This document shows positions 48,599-56,847 of a DNA stretch of 64,000 nucleotides, piece after piece. The notes below the pieces were generated by a model that did no database searches, had not been told where the DNA came from, and was given only the letters and a program-made list of their open reading frames with translations. A program made the translations under genes and the position numbers. This stretch comes from Streptomyces sp. A0642 (lineage in GTDB: Bacteria > Actinomycetota > Actinomycetes > Streptomycetales > Streptomycetaceae), in the NCBI RefSeq assembly GCF_004795105.1, contig NZ_SSBL01000026.1, positions 1-64,000 of the forward strand. Reading direction: 5' to 3'. Each line of letters begins with the position of its first letter. Position 1 is the first letter of the stretch.

Positions 48599-49985
48599 TC
48601 CTCGGCCGCTCCCGCGATTCGCCACCGGAGACGGAACGGGATTCGGCGGCCGCGATATCCGCGCGTTCCGGGTTCCGGATACCGCCGGATTCCATCGCGA
48701 GCCGGTCGAACGCCCTTTGTACGTAGGAGAGGTCGGCGATGAGTCGCGACGAGGTGGCCTGCCGGGTCCGGGGCGGGCCGACGAGCCCGGCCAGCGGCAG
48801 CCGGCCGATGCCGGCCCACCGCAGGCGGCCGTCGCCGTCGATGTAGCCGCGGGCCCGGCCGTGGTTGTCCGGGTGCAGGCAGTAGGGGATGTCCAGGGCC
48901 CCCTGCCGGAAGGCGAGCTCGAAGGCGTGCCCGATGTCAGGGGAGAGTTCGAGCACGCCTTCGATCAGGGCTCTGGCCTCCCGGTACGTCTGCGTGTCGG
49001 ACGCGGCGGGGGCCGGGTCACCGGGCGGCGCGGTCCTCGCGGTCAGGGCCGCCGCCTCGAGGGCGGCGACGTTCTCCGCGACGGTCGGGATCCGGCGGGA
49101 CTCCGCCACCGTCTTCACGATGAGCCGTTCCGAACCGGAGTCGACGGCGAGACGCGTGGCCTCGTCGAGGAGCAGGTAGGCGCCCTCGTCCGTGGTCGGG
49201 TAGACGCCCATGTAGGCGTAGATGACCACGTGCCAGTTGGGTGTCGGCAGCAATTCCCCGCACAGCCGTCGCAGAGCGGCGACCGCTTCCCTGTCCTGCC
49301 CCGGGTGGGTCTGCTGGGCATAACTGAGCGACACACTGCGTATTCCGTGCTGGCAGAAGAAGAGCGCTTCGAGCACACTGATCGCCACCAGTTGGCTCGG
49401 CGGGCACAATTGCCCGAGCATGCAGCCGCCGAACGTCTCCAGGTGCGGTTCCACTCCCGATTCCCGCAGTTGTGCGAAATCCTCGGTACAGCGGACCCAG
49501 TTCCGTACGGATTCGTCCAGCGGGGTGCGTCCGTAGGGGAGGCAGTAGGAGACGGGGCCGCCCTCCGTGGCGTTGATCAGCGTCCGGCGCAGGGCGGCGA
49601 AGATGTCTCCGGGGACGGCCGATCCGTGCCGGACCTGGACCGGGAACGACTCGTCCCTGATGCCCGCGAGGACCTGTGCGGTCACGGCCCGGTCGTAGGT
49701 GACGATGGGGTATCCGTTGAGGTCGGCCCCGGCCCGCAACGCACTCTCCACGGAGCCCAGTTCACCGACCCTGGTGTAGCTGTCGAGGGTGACGGTGCCG
49801 ACCGTCGTGGCGTCGGCCGCGCGGGTGGCGGCCAGCCCCGCGCGCATGGTGACGGGGTCGCTGAACCCCATGCGGGGCTGGACCACCAGCTCTCCGGCGT
49901 GGCTCGTGGCCCGGACGAAGGCTCCGAAGTCCACCGGGCGCGCGCCCTCGGCCGCCCGCCGGAGCGGGTGCGCGCCCGGTCTCAC
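48594..49985 (-). CDS. glmE: Glutamate mutase large (epsilon) subunit
   Basis: 463-aa homologue of methylaspartate mutase subunit E. With the B12-binding sigma subunit it isomerises L-glutamate to 3-methylaspartate by a radical mechanism. GTG at 49985 overlaps the sigma stop by 4 bp. Family landmarks: VVQPRMG (about 34-40), TLDSYTRVG, LNGYPIVTYDR (about 89-99), QVRHG (117-121), EGGPVSYCLPYGR (about 141-153), and the QTHPGQDREAVAALRRL barrel segment. Arginines in QPR, VRHG and YGR sit in the family's substrate-clamping regions. Slightly shorter than the clostridial enzyme. As the fourth gene of the starter operon it supplies the carbon skeleton of 3-aminoisobutyrate, as proposed for vicenistatin. 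Its stop codon overlaps the putative regulatory box for PKS A. Confidence 0.9.
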   Translation of the reverse strand: MRPGAHPLRRAAEGARPVDFGAFVRATSHAGELVVQPRMGFSDPVTMRAGLAATRAADATTVGTVTLDSYTRVGELGSVESALRAGADLNGYPIVTYDRAVTAQVLAGIRDESFPVQVRHGSAVPGDIFAALRRTLINATEGGPVSYCLPYGRTPLDESVRNWVRCTEDFAQLRESGVEPHLETFGGCMLGQLCPPSQLVAISVLEALFFCQHGIRSVSLSYAQQTHPGQDREAVAALRRLCGELLPTPNWHVVIYAYMGVYPTTDEGAYLLLDEATRLAVDSGSERLIVKTVAESRRIPTVAENVAALEAAALTARTAPPGDPAPAASDTQTYREARALIEGVLELSPDIGHAFELAFRQGALDIPYCLHPDNHGRARGYIDGDGRLRWAGIGRLPLAGLVGPPRTRQATSSRLIADLSYVQRAFDRLAMESGGIRNPERADIAAAESRSVSGGESRERPRT

Positions 49986-50482
49986 GCCCCGACCTCGGTT
50001 CGTTCCAGAGCACGCGCGGCCGGGGACAGCGCTCCGACGAACCGGCTGAACTCCCGCGGGGTGGTGCTGGAGTCGTCGAAGACGGCGTCGAAGCCGGCGG
50101 ACCTCAGCTCGCCGATCGCCGCTTCGCTCTGCTGCCCGGCGACGCCGAGCTTGCCCCCGATGACGACGGGGGTCGAGGTCAGCTCCCCGCAGGCACGCAG
50201 TGCGCCGATGACGCGCAGCCCGTCCTGGTGGCCGTGCCCGTTGACGCTGCTGATCACCACCAGGTCGGGGGCGGTCTCCCGGCAGGCGTCGACGAGGACC
50301 TGGTCCGGGACGCACGGGCCGAGGTTGATCACCTCGTAACCCAGTTCCTCGATGAGCATCTGGAGGTAGACGAGGTTCCAGGTGTGCGAGTCGGAGGCCA
50401 CGGTCGTCACGACGACGGTGCCGCGCCGGGCACCCGTCGGGCGGGCGGTGTTCGTGGCGCCGCGCGTCAGGCCGGCGCTCAC
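49982..50482 (-). CDS. glmS: Glutamate mutase small (sigma) B12-binding subunit
   Basis: 166-aa cobalamin-binding subunit. GTG at 50482 overlaps the decarboxylase stop by 4 bp (GTGA), and its own stop overlaps the next start the same way. The core fold starts near residue 22 (TVVVTTVASDSHTWN). The cobalt-ligating motif is DSHTWN, where most B12 mutases have DxHxxG, so the ligand His is present and the Gly is Asn. The second loop SSVNGHGHQDG and third GGKLG match the S-x-L and GG motifs. An N-terminal extension of about 20 residues is absent in clostridial sigma subunits. Works as a heterotetramer with the large subunit encoded directly downstream. Not to be confused with glucosamine synthase, which shares the symbol. 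Confidence 0.88.
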   Translation of the reverse strand: MSAGLTRGATNTARPTGARRGTVVVTTVASDSHTWNLVYLQMLIEELGYEVINLGPCVPDQVLVDACRETAPDLVVISSVNGHGHQDGLRVIGALRACGELTSTPVVIGGKLGVAGQQSEAAIGELRSAGFDAVFDDSSTTPREFSRFVGALSPAARALERTEVGA

Positions 50483-51741
50483 TCGGCCTCTCCCCCGGCC
50501 GTGTGCGCGGCCGTTCCGTCCAGCGCCGCGTACGCGCGGCTGTGCTCGATCCGGGAGACGGACAGCACCTCGTCCCCCCGCACGACCACCTCGGTGGGGG
50601 CGGGACGGCCCAGGAACATCAGCAGGCTGGCGGTCGGCCCGTAGGCACCGGCGTTGGGGATCGTCACCAGGTCGCCCGGGGCCAGCGCGGGAAGGTCTAT
50701 CTCGCGGCCGAGTATGTCCCCAGGGGTGCACAACGGGCCGACCAGGCTGGCGGATTCGACGCACTCACCGGAGTCGGTCCCGACGGCCACGGGCAGCAGC
50801 CGTCCGAGGCCCGACATGCCGCCGAAGGTGTTGATGCCCGCGTCGAGGATGACGAACTTGCGGCCCCGGCTGACCTTGACGTTGCTGACCGAGGCGACCA
50901 GCGCCCCGCTCGCCCCGACGAGGTAGCGGCCCGACTCGCAGGCGAGCGCGGGGCCCTCGGTCCGCCACCGCGGGAAGTGGGTGTCCAGCGCGGCCGCGAG
51001 CTCGCCGCGCAGTTTCGGGTACGTGCCCCGGGAGCCCGGGACGGCGTACGGCACGGTGAACCCGCCGCCGATGTCGAGGAACCGCAGCGGGAGGCCGAGT
51101 TCGTGCTGGAGGCGGGCGGCCAGCTCGATGGTGTGCCGGAACTCGCCGACGAGGCTGTCCTCGTCCTTGGCGTTGCTCAGCGGGAAGAAGTGCATCCCGG
51201 TGATGCGGACGCCCTCGACCGTGCGCAGCTCGGGGAGGACACCGCCCAGGGTCTCGCTGTCGAAGCCGAACTGCGAGGGGGTGCCCGTCATCCGGATGCT
51301 GCTGGTGGCGCTGGCGGTCGCGCTGTTGACGCGCAGCAGGCAGTCGGCGGTCACCCCGTTGGCCAGGGCGGCCTCGCCCACGTGGCGGACGTCGGAGACC
51401 GAGTCGGTGGAGAAGACGCGCACGCCCAGGCGCATCGCCTCTGCCAGCTCGCCCGGCGTCTTGCCCGGGCCGGTGTAGAGGCAGTCCTCGCCGCGGAAGC
51501 CGGCGGCCAGGGCCGACTCCAGCTCGCCGGTGGAGCTGATCTCGGGCCGGCAGTGACGGCCTTCGCCCTCGCGCAGCGCCCGGACCAGGTCCGGGTGGGG
51601 GTTGGCCTTGAGGGCGTAGAAGAGGGTGAACTCCTCGGGCAGTGAGGCGAACAGCTGCTGCCTCGCCGCGTCGACCTCGTCGAGGTCGTAGACGTACAGC
51701 GGAGTGCCGAAGCGTTCGGCCAGTGCCTGGTAGCGGCTCAT
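50479..51741 (-). CDS. PLP-dependent decarboxylase of ACP-bound starter (VinO-like)
   Basis: 420-aa fold-III PLP enzyme of the diaminopimelate/ornithine decarboxylase family. ATG at 51741 overlaps the adenylation gene's TGA by 4 bp. The PLP lysine lies in FYALKANPHPDLVRAL (about 40-55), the glycine-rich phosphate-binding loop is FLDIGGGF (about 221-228), and ACESGRYLVG (about 269-278) and the C-terminal PNAGAYGPT (about 373-381) are typical. In the vicenistatin route this family member removes the alpha-carboxylate of 3-methylaspartyl-ACP to give 3-aminoisobutyryl-ACP, which fixes the beta-amino-acid starter. The neighbouring adenylation enzyme and glutamate mutase genes make the same reaction very likely. 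A free-amino-acid decarboxylase is possible but less favoured by context. Confidence 0.88.
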   Translation of the reverse strand: MSRYQALAERFGTPLYVYDLDEVDAARQQLFASLPEEFTLFYALKANPHPDLVRALREGEGRHCRPEISSTGELESALAAGFRGEDCLYTGPGKTPGELAEAMRLGVRVFSTDSVSDVRHVGEAALANGVTADCLLRVNSATASATSSIRMTGTPSQFGFDSETLGGVLPELRTVEGVRITGMHFFPLSNAKDEDSLVGEFRHTIELAARLQHELGLPLRFLDIGGGFTVPYAVPGSRGTYPKLRGELAAALDTHFPRWRTEGPALACESGRYLVGASGALVASVSNVKVSRGRKFVILDAGINTFGGMSGLGRLLPVAVGTDSGECVESASLVGPLCTPGDILGREIDLPALAPGDLVTIPNAGAYGPTASLLMFLGRPAPTEVVVRGDEVLSVSRIEHSRAYAALDGTAAHTAGGEAE

Positions 51742-53273
51742 CGGCCTTCCCCGTCGATCATCTCGGTCAGTACCTGCCGGGCGTTCTTCCCGTGCAGGCT
51801 CAGCGGCAGTTCGTCCAGGACGCGGCACAGCGCGGGCACCTTGGCCGACTCCAGGCGCTCGGCCAGTTCCTTCAGGACGGTGTGGGGCGCGAGCTCGGTC
51901 TCGGCGAAGATGACCAGGTCGCGGGTGTCGGTGGGCGGCAGCGCCGTGGCGGTGCGCACTCCGGGGATGTCCATGGCGGCGGCCTCGATCTCCACCGTGC
52001 TCATCCGGATGCCCTTGCGCTTGAACATGTCGTCGCGGCGGCCCTCGAAGTAGAGGTAGCCGTCCTCGTCGAGCCGGCCGTAGTCGCCGGTGTGCAGCCG
52101 CAGCGCCCCGGTCTCCGGGTCGGGACGGAAGGTGCGCGCCGAGAGTTCGGGGCGGCGCCAGTAGCCGGGCATGACGTGCGGGCCCACCGCCACGATCTCG
52201 CCGGTCTCCCCGGGGGGGAGGGACCGGCCCTCGGCGTCGAGGATCAGGACACGGGTGCCGGGCAGGGGCAGGCCCACCGACCGGGGGCGCTCGTACTCCT
52301 GGTCCGGCGGCATGATCGAGACGCGCTTGCACTCCGTCTGACCGAACTGGCGGACCACCTGTACGCCGGGGAACGCCTCGCGCAGCGCGGTCACCGCGTG
52401 ATCGGGCAGGGCCGCGCCGGTGTTGGTGAACATCCTGACCGGGGGCGGGTCCTGGGTGTCACGCCGGGCGAGGGTGCCGATCATCGTGGCCAGCGAGGGC
52501 ACGATGGGTACCACGGTGGCCCCGGTCTCGCGCATCCGCCGCAGCAGGACGAGGTCGGACTCGCCGCCGTCCAGGACCAGTTGGGAGCGTCCCAGGCAGG
52601 CGAGCAGCACCTTGTAGAGGCCGTAGTCCCAGGAGATGGGGAAGCGGCAGAAGACGACGTCGTCCGGCCGGTAGCCCAGCACCTCCTGGATGGCCCGGGA
52701 GGCGAAGGTGACCTGCGCGTGCGGGCAGACGACCGCCTTGGGGGCGGCGGTGCTGCCGGAGGTGTAGACGAGGAACGCGATGTCGTCGGTGCTGATGTCG
52801 AGGGGCGCGGGCGCGGGGCGTCCCGCGGCCTCCTCGACGTCGGGCCAGATCGCCGCGAGGTCGTGCACGGGGAGGGCGGCCGCCCGGCCGAGGACGTCGG
52901 TGGTGGGGCCGTCGCCGATGATCAACGAGGGTTCGGCGTCCGCGATGACGGATCGGAGGTGGTACTCCTTCATCGCCGGGTTGAGCGGCACCAGGATCAC
53001 GCCGACGCGCGAGGCCCCGTAGACCATGGCCACCAGCTCGCGCCGGCTGGGGAGCTGCACGACCAGCCGGTCACCGCGCGCCGCGCCCTGCCCGGTGAGC
53101 CAGGCGGCGAAGCCGTGGCTGAGCTCGGCCATCCGCCGGTACGTCACCTCGCCGGCGGCATCGTGCAGGCATGGCGCGTCCGGGGTGTCCGCGGTCGCGT
53201 CGTCGAGCAGGGAATGGACCGTCCCGCCGCTCCCGTGCGCCGTCGGCGCGTAAGTGGTGTTCGGATTCTCCAC
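51738..53273 (-). CDS. 3-methylaspartate-type beta-amino acid adenylation enzyme (VinN-like)
   Basis: 511-aa stand-alone adenylation enzyme that should load the starter on the free ACP. GTG at 53273 with a weak RBS. Motifs: A3 VYTSGSTAAPKA (about 169-180), A5 QFGQTECKR (309-317), A7 LHTGDYG, A8 FKRKGIRMSTVEIE and A10 SLHGKNARQ. In VinN, as I recall the published structure, Asp230 binds the beta-amino group and Lys330/Arg331, with Ser299, hold the free carboxylate. At a constant offset of 14 this protein has Asp216 (FPISWDYGLYK), Lys316 and Arg317 (ECKR), and Thr285. That supports 3-methylaspartate as substrate. First gene of a four-gene operon linked by 4-bp overlaps, preceded by the P450-ferredoxin terminator. 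Confidence 0.9.
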   Translation of the reverse strand: MENPNTTYAPTAHGSGGTVHSLLDDATADTPDAPCLHDAAGEVTYRRMAELSHGFAAWLTGQGAARGDRLVVQLPSRRELVAMVYGASRVGVILVPLNPAMKEYHLRSVIADAEPSLIIGDGPTTDVLGRAAALPVHDLAAIWPDVEEAAGRPAPAPLDISTDDIAFLVYTSGSTAAPKAVVCPHAQVTFASRAIQEVLGYRPDDVVFCRFPISWDYGLYKVLLACLGRSQLVLDGGESDLVLLRRMRETGATVVPIVPSLATMIGTLARRDTQDPPPVRMFTNTGAALPDHAVTALREAFPGVQVVRQFGQTECKRVSIMPPDQEYERPRSVGLPLPGTRVLILDAEGRSLPPGETGEIVAVGPHVMPGYWRRPELSARTFRPDPETGALRLHTGDYGRLDEDGYLYFEGRRDDMFKRKGIRMSTVEIEAAAMDIPGVRTATALPPTDTRDLVIFAETELAPHTVLKELAERLESAKVPALCRVLDELPLSLHGKNARQVLTEMIDGEGR

Positions 53274-53316
53274 GGTTCCAACGTCGCTTTCCGGAGTGGG
53301 TGGCGAGCGGGCCGCG

Positions 53317-53330
53317 CCGTCGCGCGACGG
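53317..53330. promoter_or_regulatory. 14-bp palindrome upstream of starter operon
   Basis: CCGTCGCGCGACGG is a perfect palindrome 44-57 bp before the GTG of the adenylation gene. It could be an operator. No TAGGGG-type box is seen in this interval, unlike the other operons. GC-rich chance is possible. Confidence 0.35.
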
Positions 53331-53365
53331 GGGCCGGGGCTCTTCGAGGGTCGTGGGGGCGGAAC

Positions 53366-53408
53366 AGCCGGGGCACGGGCCCGGAGGGGGCGGGCCCGTG
53401 CCCCGGCT
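53366..53408 (-). terminator. Terminator after P450-ferredoxin operon
   Basis: 17-bp perfect inverted arms (AGCCGGGGCACGGGCCC and its complement) around a 9-nt loop, 22 bp after the ferredoxin stop. There is no clear U-tract, as is usual in Streptomyces. It separates this operon from the starter operon that follows on the same strand. Confidence 0.8.
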
Positions 53409-53429
53409 TCCGGGGAGGCGGCCGACGCC

Positions 53430-53624
53430 TCAGTCGGCGACGCTCAGCGCCCCGACCGGGCAGACGTTGACGGACTCCAGGACTTCGTCGCGCAGCTTCT
53501 CGTCCGGCGTCTCGATCAGCAGCACCACCTTGCCGTCCTCGTCGTTCTGGTCGAAGACGGCCGGCGAGGTGATCACACAGGAACCGGCGGCGACACAGCG
53601 TTCTTTGTCGACGATCACACGCAT
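53430..53624 (-). CDS. [3Fe-4S] ferredoxin
   Basis: 64-aa acidic ferredoxin, ATG at 53624 with AAAGGAG just before it, 12 nt after the P450 stop. Cluster ligands Cys10 and Cys16 (CVAAGSC, Ala where a 4Fe cluster would have the second Cys) and Cys55 (NVCPVGAL) make the three-cysteine pattern of the actinobacterial [3Fe-4S] P450 ferredoxins. It should carry electrons from the FAD reductase encoded at 25688-26890 to the P450 just upstream. Confidence 0.93.
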   Translation of the reverse strand: MRVIVDKERCVAAGSCVITSPAVFDQNDEDGKVVLLIETPDEKLRDEVLESVNVCPVGALSVAD

Positions 53625-53636
53625 GGGAAAACTCCT

Positions 53637-54866
53637 TTACCAGGTCACCGGAAGCTCGTGGACGCCGTCGATGAGGGCGTTGGCCTTGAAGGGCAGTTCG
53701 TCCAGGGCCGCGGCGAGACGCAGTCCGGGGATGCGCCGCAGCAGGGTCGTGAAGACGACCTCCAGCTGCATGCGGACGAGCATCTGACCCGCGCACTGGT
53801 GGCGTCCGAAGCCGAACGCGACGTTGTGGCGTGCCTCGCGGCGGGTCAGGTCCAGGGTGTTGGGGTCCTTGAAGACCGCCGGGTCGTGGTTGGAGGCGGA
53901 GAGCGAGCAGATGACGCCCTCGCCCTTGCGGATCAGCTGGCCGCCGATCTCGGCGTCCTCCAGGGCCACGCGCACGGTGCCGTGGTCGGAGATGCTGGAG
54001 TAGCGCGACAGTTCGTCGACGGCCTGACCCGAGAGTTCCGGGTGCGCGCGGAGCCAGTCGGCCTGCTCGGGGTGCTGGAGGAGGACGAGCGCACCGATGG
54101 AGATGCCGTTGACCGTGCTCTCGTGACCGGCCGCGATCATGGCCCGTACGAGGGCGCTGATGTCGGCCGGCTCCAGCTCGTTCTTCTCCCCGTTGCGCTG
54201 GAGCAGACTGCTGATCAGGTCGTCGCCGGGATTCTTCTGCCGCTCGGCGATCAGCTCGTACAGCAGCACCTCGACCTCGGCGTTGGCCGAGGCGTGCTCC
54301 TCGGCGCTGCCCTGGGTGACGAGGAGGGTGACCCAGCGGTGGAACAGGTCGCGCGACTCGTGCGGAACCCCGGTCAGCTCACACATGCCGATGGAGGGGA
54401 CGGGCATGGACAGCATGGTGACCAGGTCCACCGGGCCGCCCTGGGCCAGCATCGCGTCGATGCACTCGTCGACGATCTCCTGGGTGCGCGGCCGCATCGC
54501 CTCGACGCGCTTCACGCTGAGTTCCGGCATCAGCATCATGCGGTGCGCGGTGTGTTCCGGCGGATCCATGTGGAGCAGAGCGGGCTTGACCTTGCCGAGC
54601 AGTTCCATGGGGAAGTGGAACTGGAGGGGGTAGCCGGGGTCGGCCATGTTGGAGCTGAACCGCGGGTCGACCAGCATCTGCCGGACGTCCTCGTAGCGGG
54701 TGAGGAGCCAGGCCTCGCGGCCGTTGAACTTGAGCTTGACCCGGGAGACCGGCTCGGTCTCCCGCAGTACCGCGTACTCCGGTGCGGGGTCGAGGGGGCA
54801 GCCGGTGCGCTCCAGGGGGAAGGGGCGGGGCTGGGCGTGCGGACACGCGTCGACGAGATCGGACAT
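53637..54866 (-). CDS. Cytochrome P450 tailoring oxidase
   Basis: 409-aa bacterial class I P450. ATG at 54866, RBS GGAGAAGG. I-helix MIAAGHESTVNG (about 239-250) has the Glu of the acid-alcohol pair with Ser after it, ExxR is in DELSRYSS (about 283-290), and the heme loop is FGFGRHQCAGQML (about 345-357) with the cysteine ligand. Similar to CYP105/107-type antibiotic hydroxylases. It should hydroxylate or epoxidise the macrolactam; the site is not predictable from sequence. It sits between the TIM-barrel protein and its ferredoxin in the VinK-like operon. Confidence 0.92.
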   Translation of the reverse strand: MSDLVDACPHAQPRPFPLERTGCPLDPAPEYAVLRETEPVSRVKLKFNGREAWLLTRYEDVRQMLVDPRFSSNMADPGYPLQFHFPMELLGKVKPALLHMDPPEHTAHRMMLMPELSVKRVEAMRPRTQEIVDECIDAMLAQGGPVDLVTMLSMPVPSIGMCELTGVPHESRDLFHRWVTLLVTQGSAEEHASANAEVEVLLYELIAERQKNPGDDLISSLLQRNGEKNELEPADISALVRAMIAAGHESTVNGISIGALVLLQHPEQADWLRAHPELSGQAVDELSRYSSISDHGTVRVALEDAEIGGQLIRKGEGVICSLSASNHDPAVFKDPNTLDLTRREARHNVAFGFGRHQCAGQMLVRMQLEVVFTTLLRRIPGLRLAAALDELPFKANALIDGVHELPVTW

Positions 54867-54918
54867 GGTTCCTTCTCCAGAGGTCTCTGCGCTCGGTGGG
54901 TAGGGGGTGGCGGCGCTC

Positions 54919-55782
54919 TCAGCCACGGGCCTTCTCGAGGGAGGCGCGCACGGCGGCGGCGGTGCGGGCGATGTTCTCGCTGAGCGGCAGGGCCCGCAGC
55001 TCGGCGGAGAGGACCTCCACGGACGGGGTGACGTCGACGCCCTTGGCGTCCAGGGTGCGCAGCAGCCCGGTGATGTCGCAGTCGCCGTCGCCGGGCAGCA
55101 GCCGGCCGCTGAGGACCTCGTTCATGACATCGGGGGACGGGGTGCGCGGGGCGTCCCCGAACTCCACCGCCGCGATCTGCGAGCCCGTGAGCTGGTCGAT
55201 CGAGGCGAGGCCCGTCGGGTCGCGGAACAGGTGCCACATGTCGATGAGCAGACCGGCGTTCGGGCGGTCGGCGGCGACGATGATGTCGGAGGCGACCTGG
55301 TAGGTGAAGCCGGGCATCACGGCCATGGCCTCCAGCGAGATGCCCAGGCCGCGTGCGGCGGCACGGTCGCACATCGCGCCGAAGCGCTCGACGAGGACCT
55401 CGGTGGGCGGCATCTCGACGCCGGGCGGGTACACCGCGCAGGACTTGACGGTGGGAATGCCGGCCAGGACGGCGAGTTCGAACAGGCGGGTCTCCGACTC
55501 CAGGGCGGCTCCGCTCTCCGCCGGTCCGGCGTTCCAGCCGAACAGGACCTCCAGCTCGTGCAGCCGGATGCCGTACTCGGAGAGCAGGCCGCGCAGCTTG
55601 TCCGCCGAGTGGTCCGCCAGGAACGCCTCCAGCTCCTCGACGCTCATGCCCATCGAGACGCAGTCGTTCTCGGCCAGCGCCGCCAGGCGCTCCTCCAGCG
55701 TGTACCGCACCGGCTCCTGCCAGGCCGACCCGGTCAGCTGCAGATAGGCGAATCCCAGGTCGGTCCTGTTCAGAAGGGTCAT
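54919..55782 (-). CDS. Xylose-isomerase-like TIM-barrel protein, role unknown
   Basis: 287-aa member of the sugar phosphate isomerase/epimerase (IolE, AP endonuclease 2-like) superfamily. ATG at 55782 with RBS AGAGG 6 nt upstream. Visible barrel features: LHELEVLFGWNAG (about 72-84), ISLEAMAVMPGF with the metal-binding Glu (about 144-155), LLIDMWHLFRD with Asp and His (about 171-181), VEFGDAPR (about 200-207) and the C-terminal PSVEVLSAEL with a final Glu (about 251-260). Glu, Asp/His and Glu are consistent with a divalent-metal site. No step of the known starter or tailoring chemistry needs such an enzyme. It may isomerise a hydroxy-ketone, act on a precursor sugar or work on the polyketide. 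Its place between the acyltransferase and P450 genes implies a pathway role. Confidence 0.8.
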   Translation of the reverse strand: MTLLNRTDLGFAYLQLTGSAWQEPVRYTLEERLAALAENDCVSMGMSVEELEAFLADHSADKLRGLLSEYGIRLHELEVLFGWNAGPAESGAALESETRLFELAVLAGIPTVKSCAVYPPGVEMPPTEVLVERFGAMCDRAAARGLGISLEAMAVMPGFTYQVASDIIVAADRPNAGLLIDMWHLFRDPTGLASIDQLTGSQIAAVEFGDAPRTPSPDVMNEVLSGRLLPGDGDCDITGLLRTLDAKGVDVTPSVEVLSAELRALPLSENIARTAAAVRASLEKARG

Positions 55783-55899
55783 GGTGTACCTCTCGCTCGA
55801 AAAGTCCGCGGCCGGTCCTGGTGGAGGTGGCTGGGTCGCGGCGCCGGCCTGGGCGCGTCCCACCGGAGGTGTGCCGGTTCCCGGTCTGCCGGGCACCGC

Positions 55900-56847
55900 T
55901 CAGGCGGCGAGGCTCCGGCGGACGGGCTGGAGCGCCGTCCTCGGGTCCACCGCGACGACGTCGAAGTTCCCGGTGGTGACCGGAACCCGGCCGAAGAGGC
56001 TGTCCGGGCCGGCGACGTAGAGCTTGCCGACGCCATGGCGGCGCAGCGCGTCGACGACGGCGGGCCATCGGACCGGACGGACGAAGCCGTCCAGCAGCAT
56101 GGTGCGGACCTGCTCGCCGGTGGTCAGCAGGGTGCCGTCCTGGTCGGCGACGACCGGGATCCGGGGATCGTGGAAGGTCAGCGGGGCGAAGAGTTCCTCC
56201 TCGGCCCGCCGCCGCAGAGGGGCGAAGACGCTCGCGTGCATCGGCGGGCGCATCGTGTAGAGCGGCAGTCCGCCGACCGAACGCAGCCGCTTGCCGAGCC
56301 ACTCCAGCACGGACTCGCGCAGCGACACCATGTAGAAGTCCTCGTCGACGTGGCAGGCGATCTCGTACCACTCGCCGCGCTCGTCGAGTTCGGCGAGCAC
56401 CCGGTCCAGTTCGGGGCGCGGGACGCGGGTGAAGGAGTGCGTGACGACGTCGCGGTGGTTCTCGGCGAACCAGGACTCCAGGAGCCTGGCCCAGCCGGCG
56501 GTCAGGCGGACCGCGTCGGCGAAGTCCAGGACGCCGGTGTGGGCCGCCGCGGTCTTGCCGCCGAAGCTGGGTCCGACGCAGAGGGCGGGCTGCGGGTCGA
56601 ACCGGTCCTGCGCCCAGGTGGCGAGGGCCAGGCAGTTGACGAGGAAGGCGACCTGCGCGTACTCGCTGTAGTCGCCCTCGGTGTCGCGGTAGCGGTCGAC
56701 GAGCGAGTAGCCGAGCGCGTCGTCGGCCTCGGCCACGAGGCGGCGGGCCACCGGGTTGATCAGCATGAACTTGGCCGAGTCCTGGAAGCGCGTGGGGCTC
56801 ATGCCGGGGAAGACCAGCGCACCGCCGGTGCGGAAGTCGTGTCTCAT
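55900..56847 (-). CDS. Trans-acting acyltransferase for the aminoacyl starter (VinK-like)
   Basis: 315-aa discrete acyltransferase of the FabD fold. ATG at 56847. It starts with ALVFPGMSPTRF, where PKS ATs have FxFPGQG. The nucleophile motif is GPSFGGK with Ser94 instead of GHSxG, and a His lies in PPMHASVF (about 201-208) where the AT catalytic His sits. This divergent Ser motif is what I associate with VinK, which moves the dipeptidyl-type starter from the free ACP to the loading ACP of the first PKS. The lone loading ACP of PKS A needs exactly such a donor. It heads an operon with the TIM-barrel, P450 and ferredoxin genes, and CCCCTAAG boxes lie about 106 and 222 bp upstream. Confidence 0.85.
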   Translation of the reverse strand: MRHDFRTGGALVFPGMSPTRFQDSAKFMLINPVARRLVAEADDALGYSLVDRYRDTEGDYSEYAQVAFLVNCLALATWAQDRFDPQPALCVGPSFGGKTAAAHTGVLDFADAVRLTAGWARLLESWFAENHRDVVTHSFTRVPRPELDRVLAELDERGEWYEIACHVDEDFYMVSLRESVLEWLGKRLRSVGGLPLYTMRPPMHASVFAPLRRRAEEELFAPLTFHDPRIPVVADQDGTLLTTGEQVRTMLLDGFVRPVRWPAVVDALRRHGVGKLYVAGPDSLFGRVPVTTGNFDVVAVDPRTALQPVRRSLAA

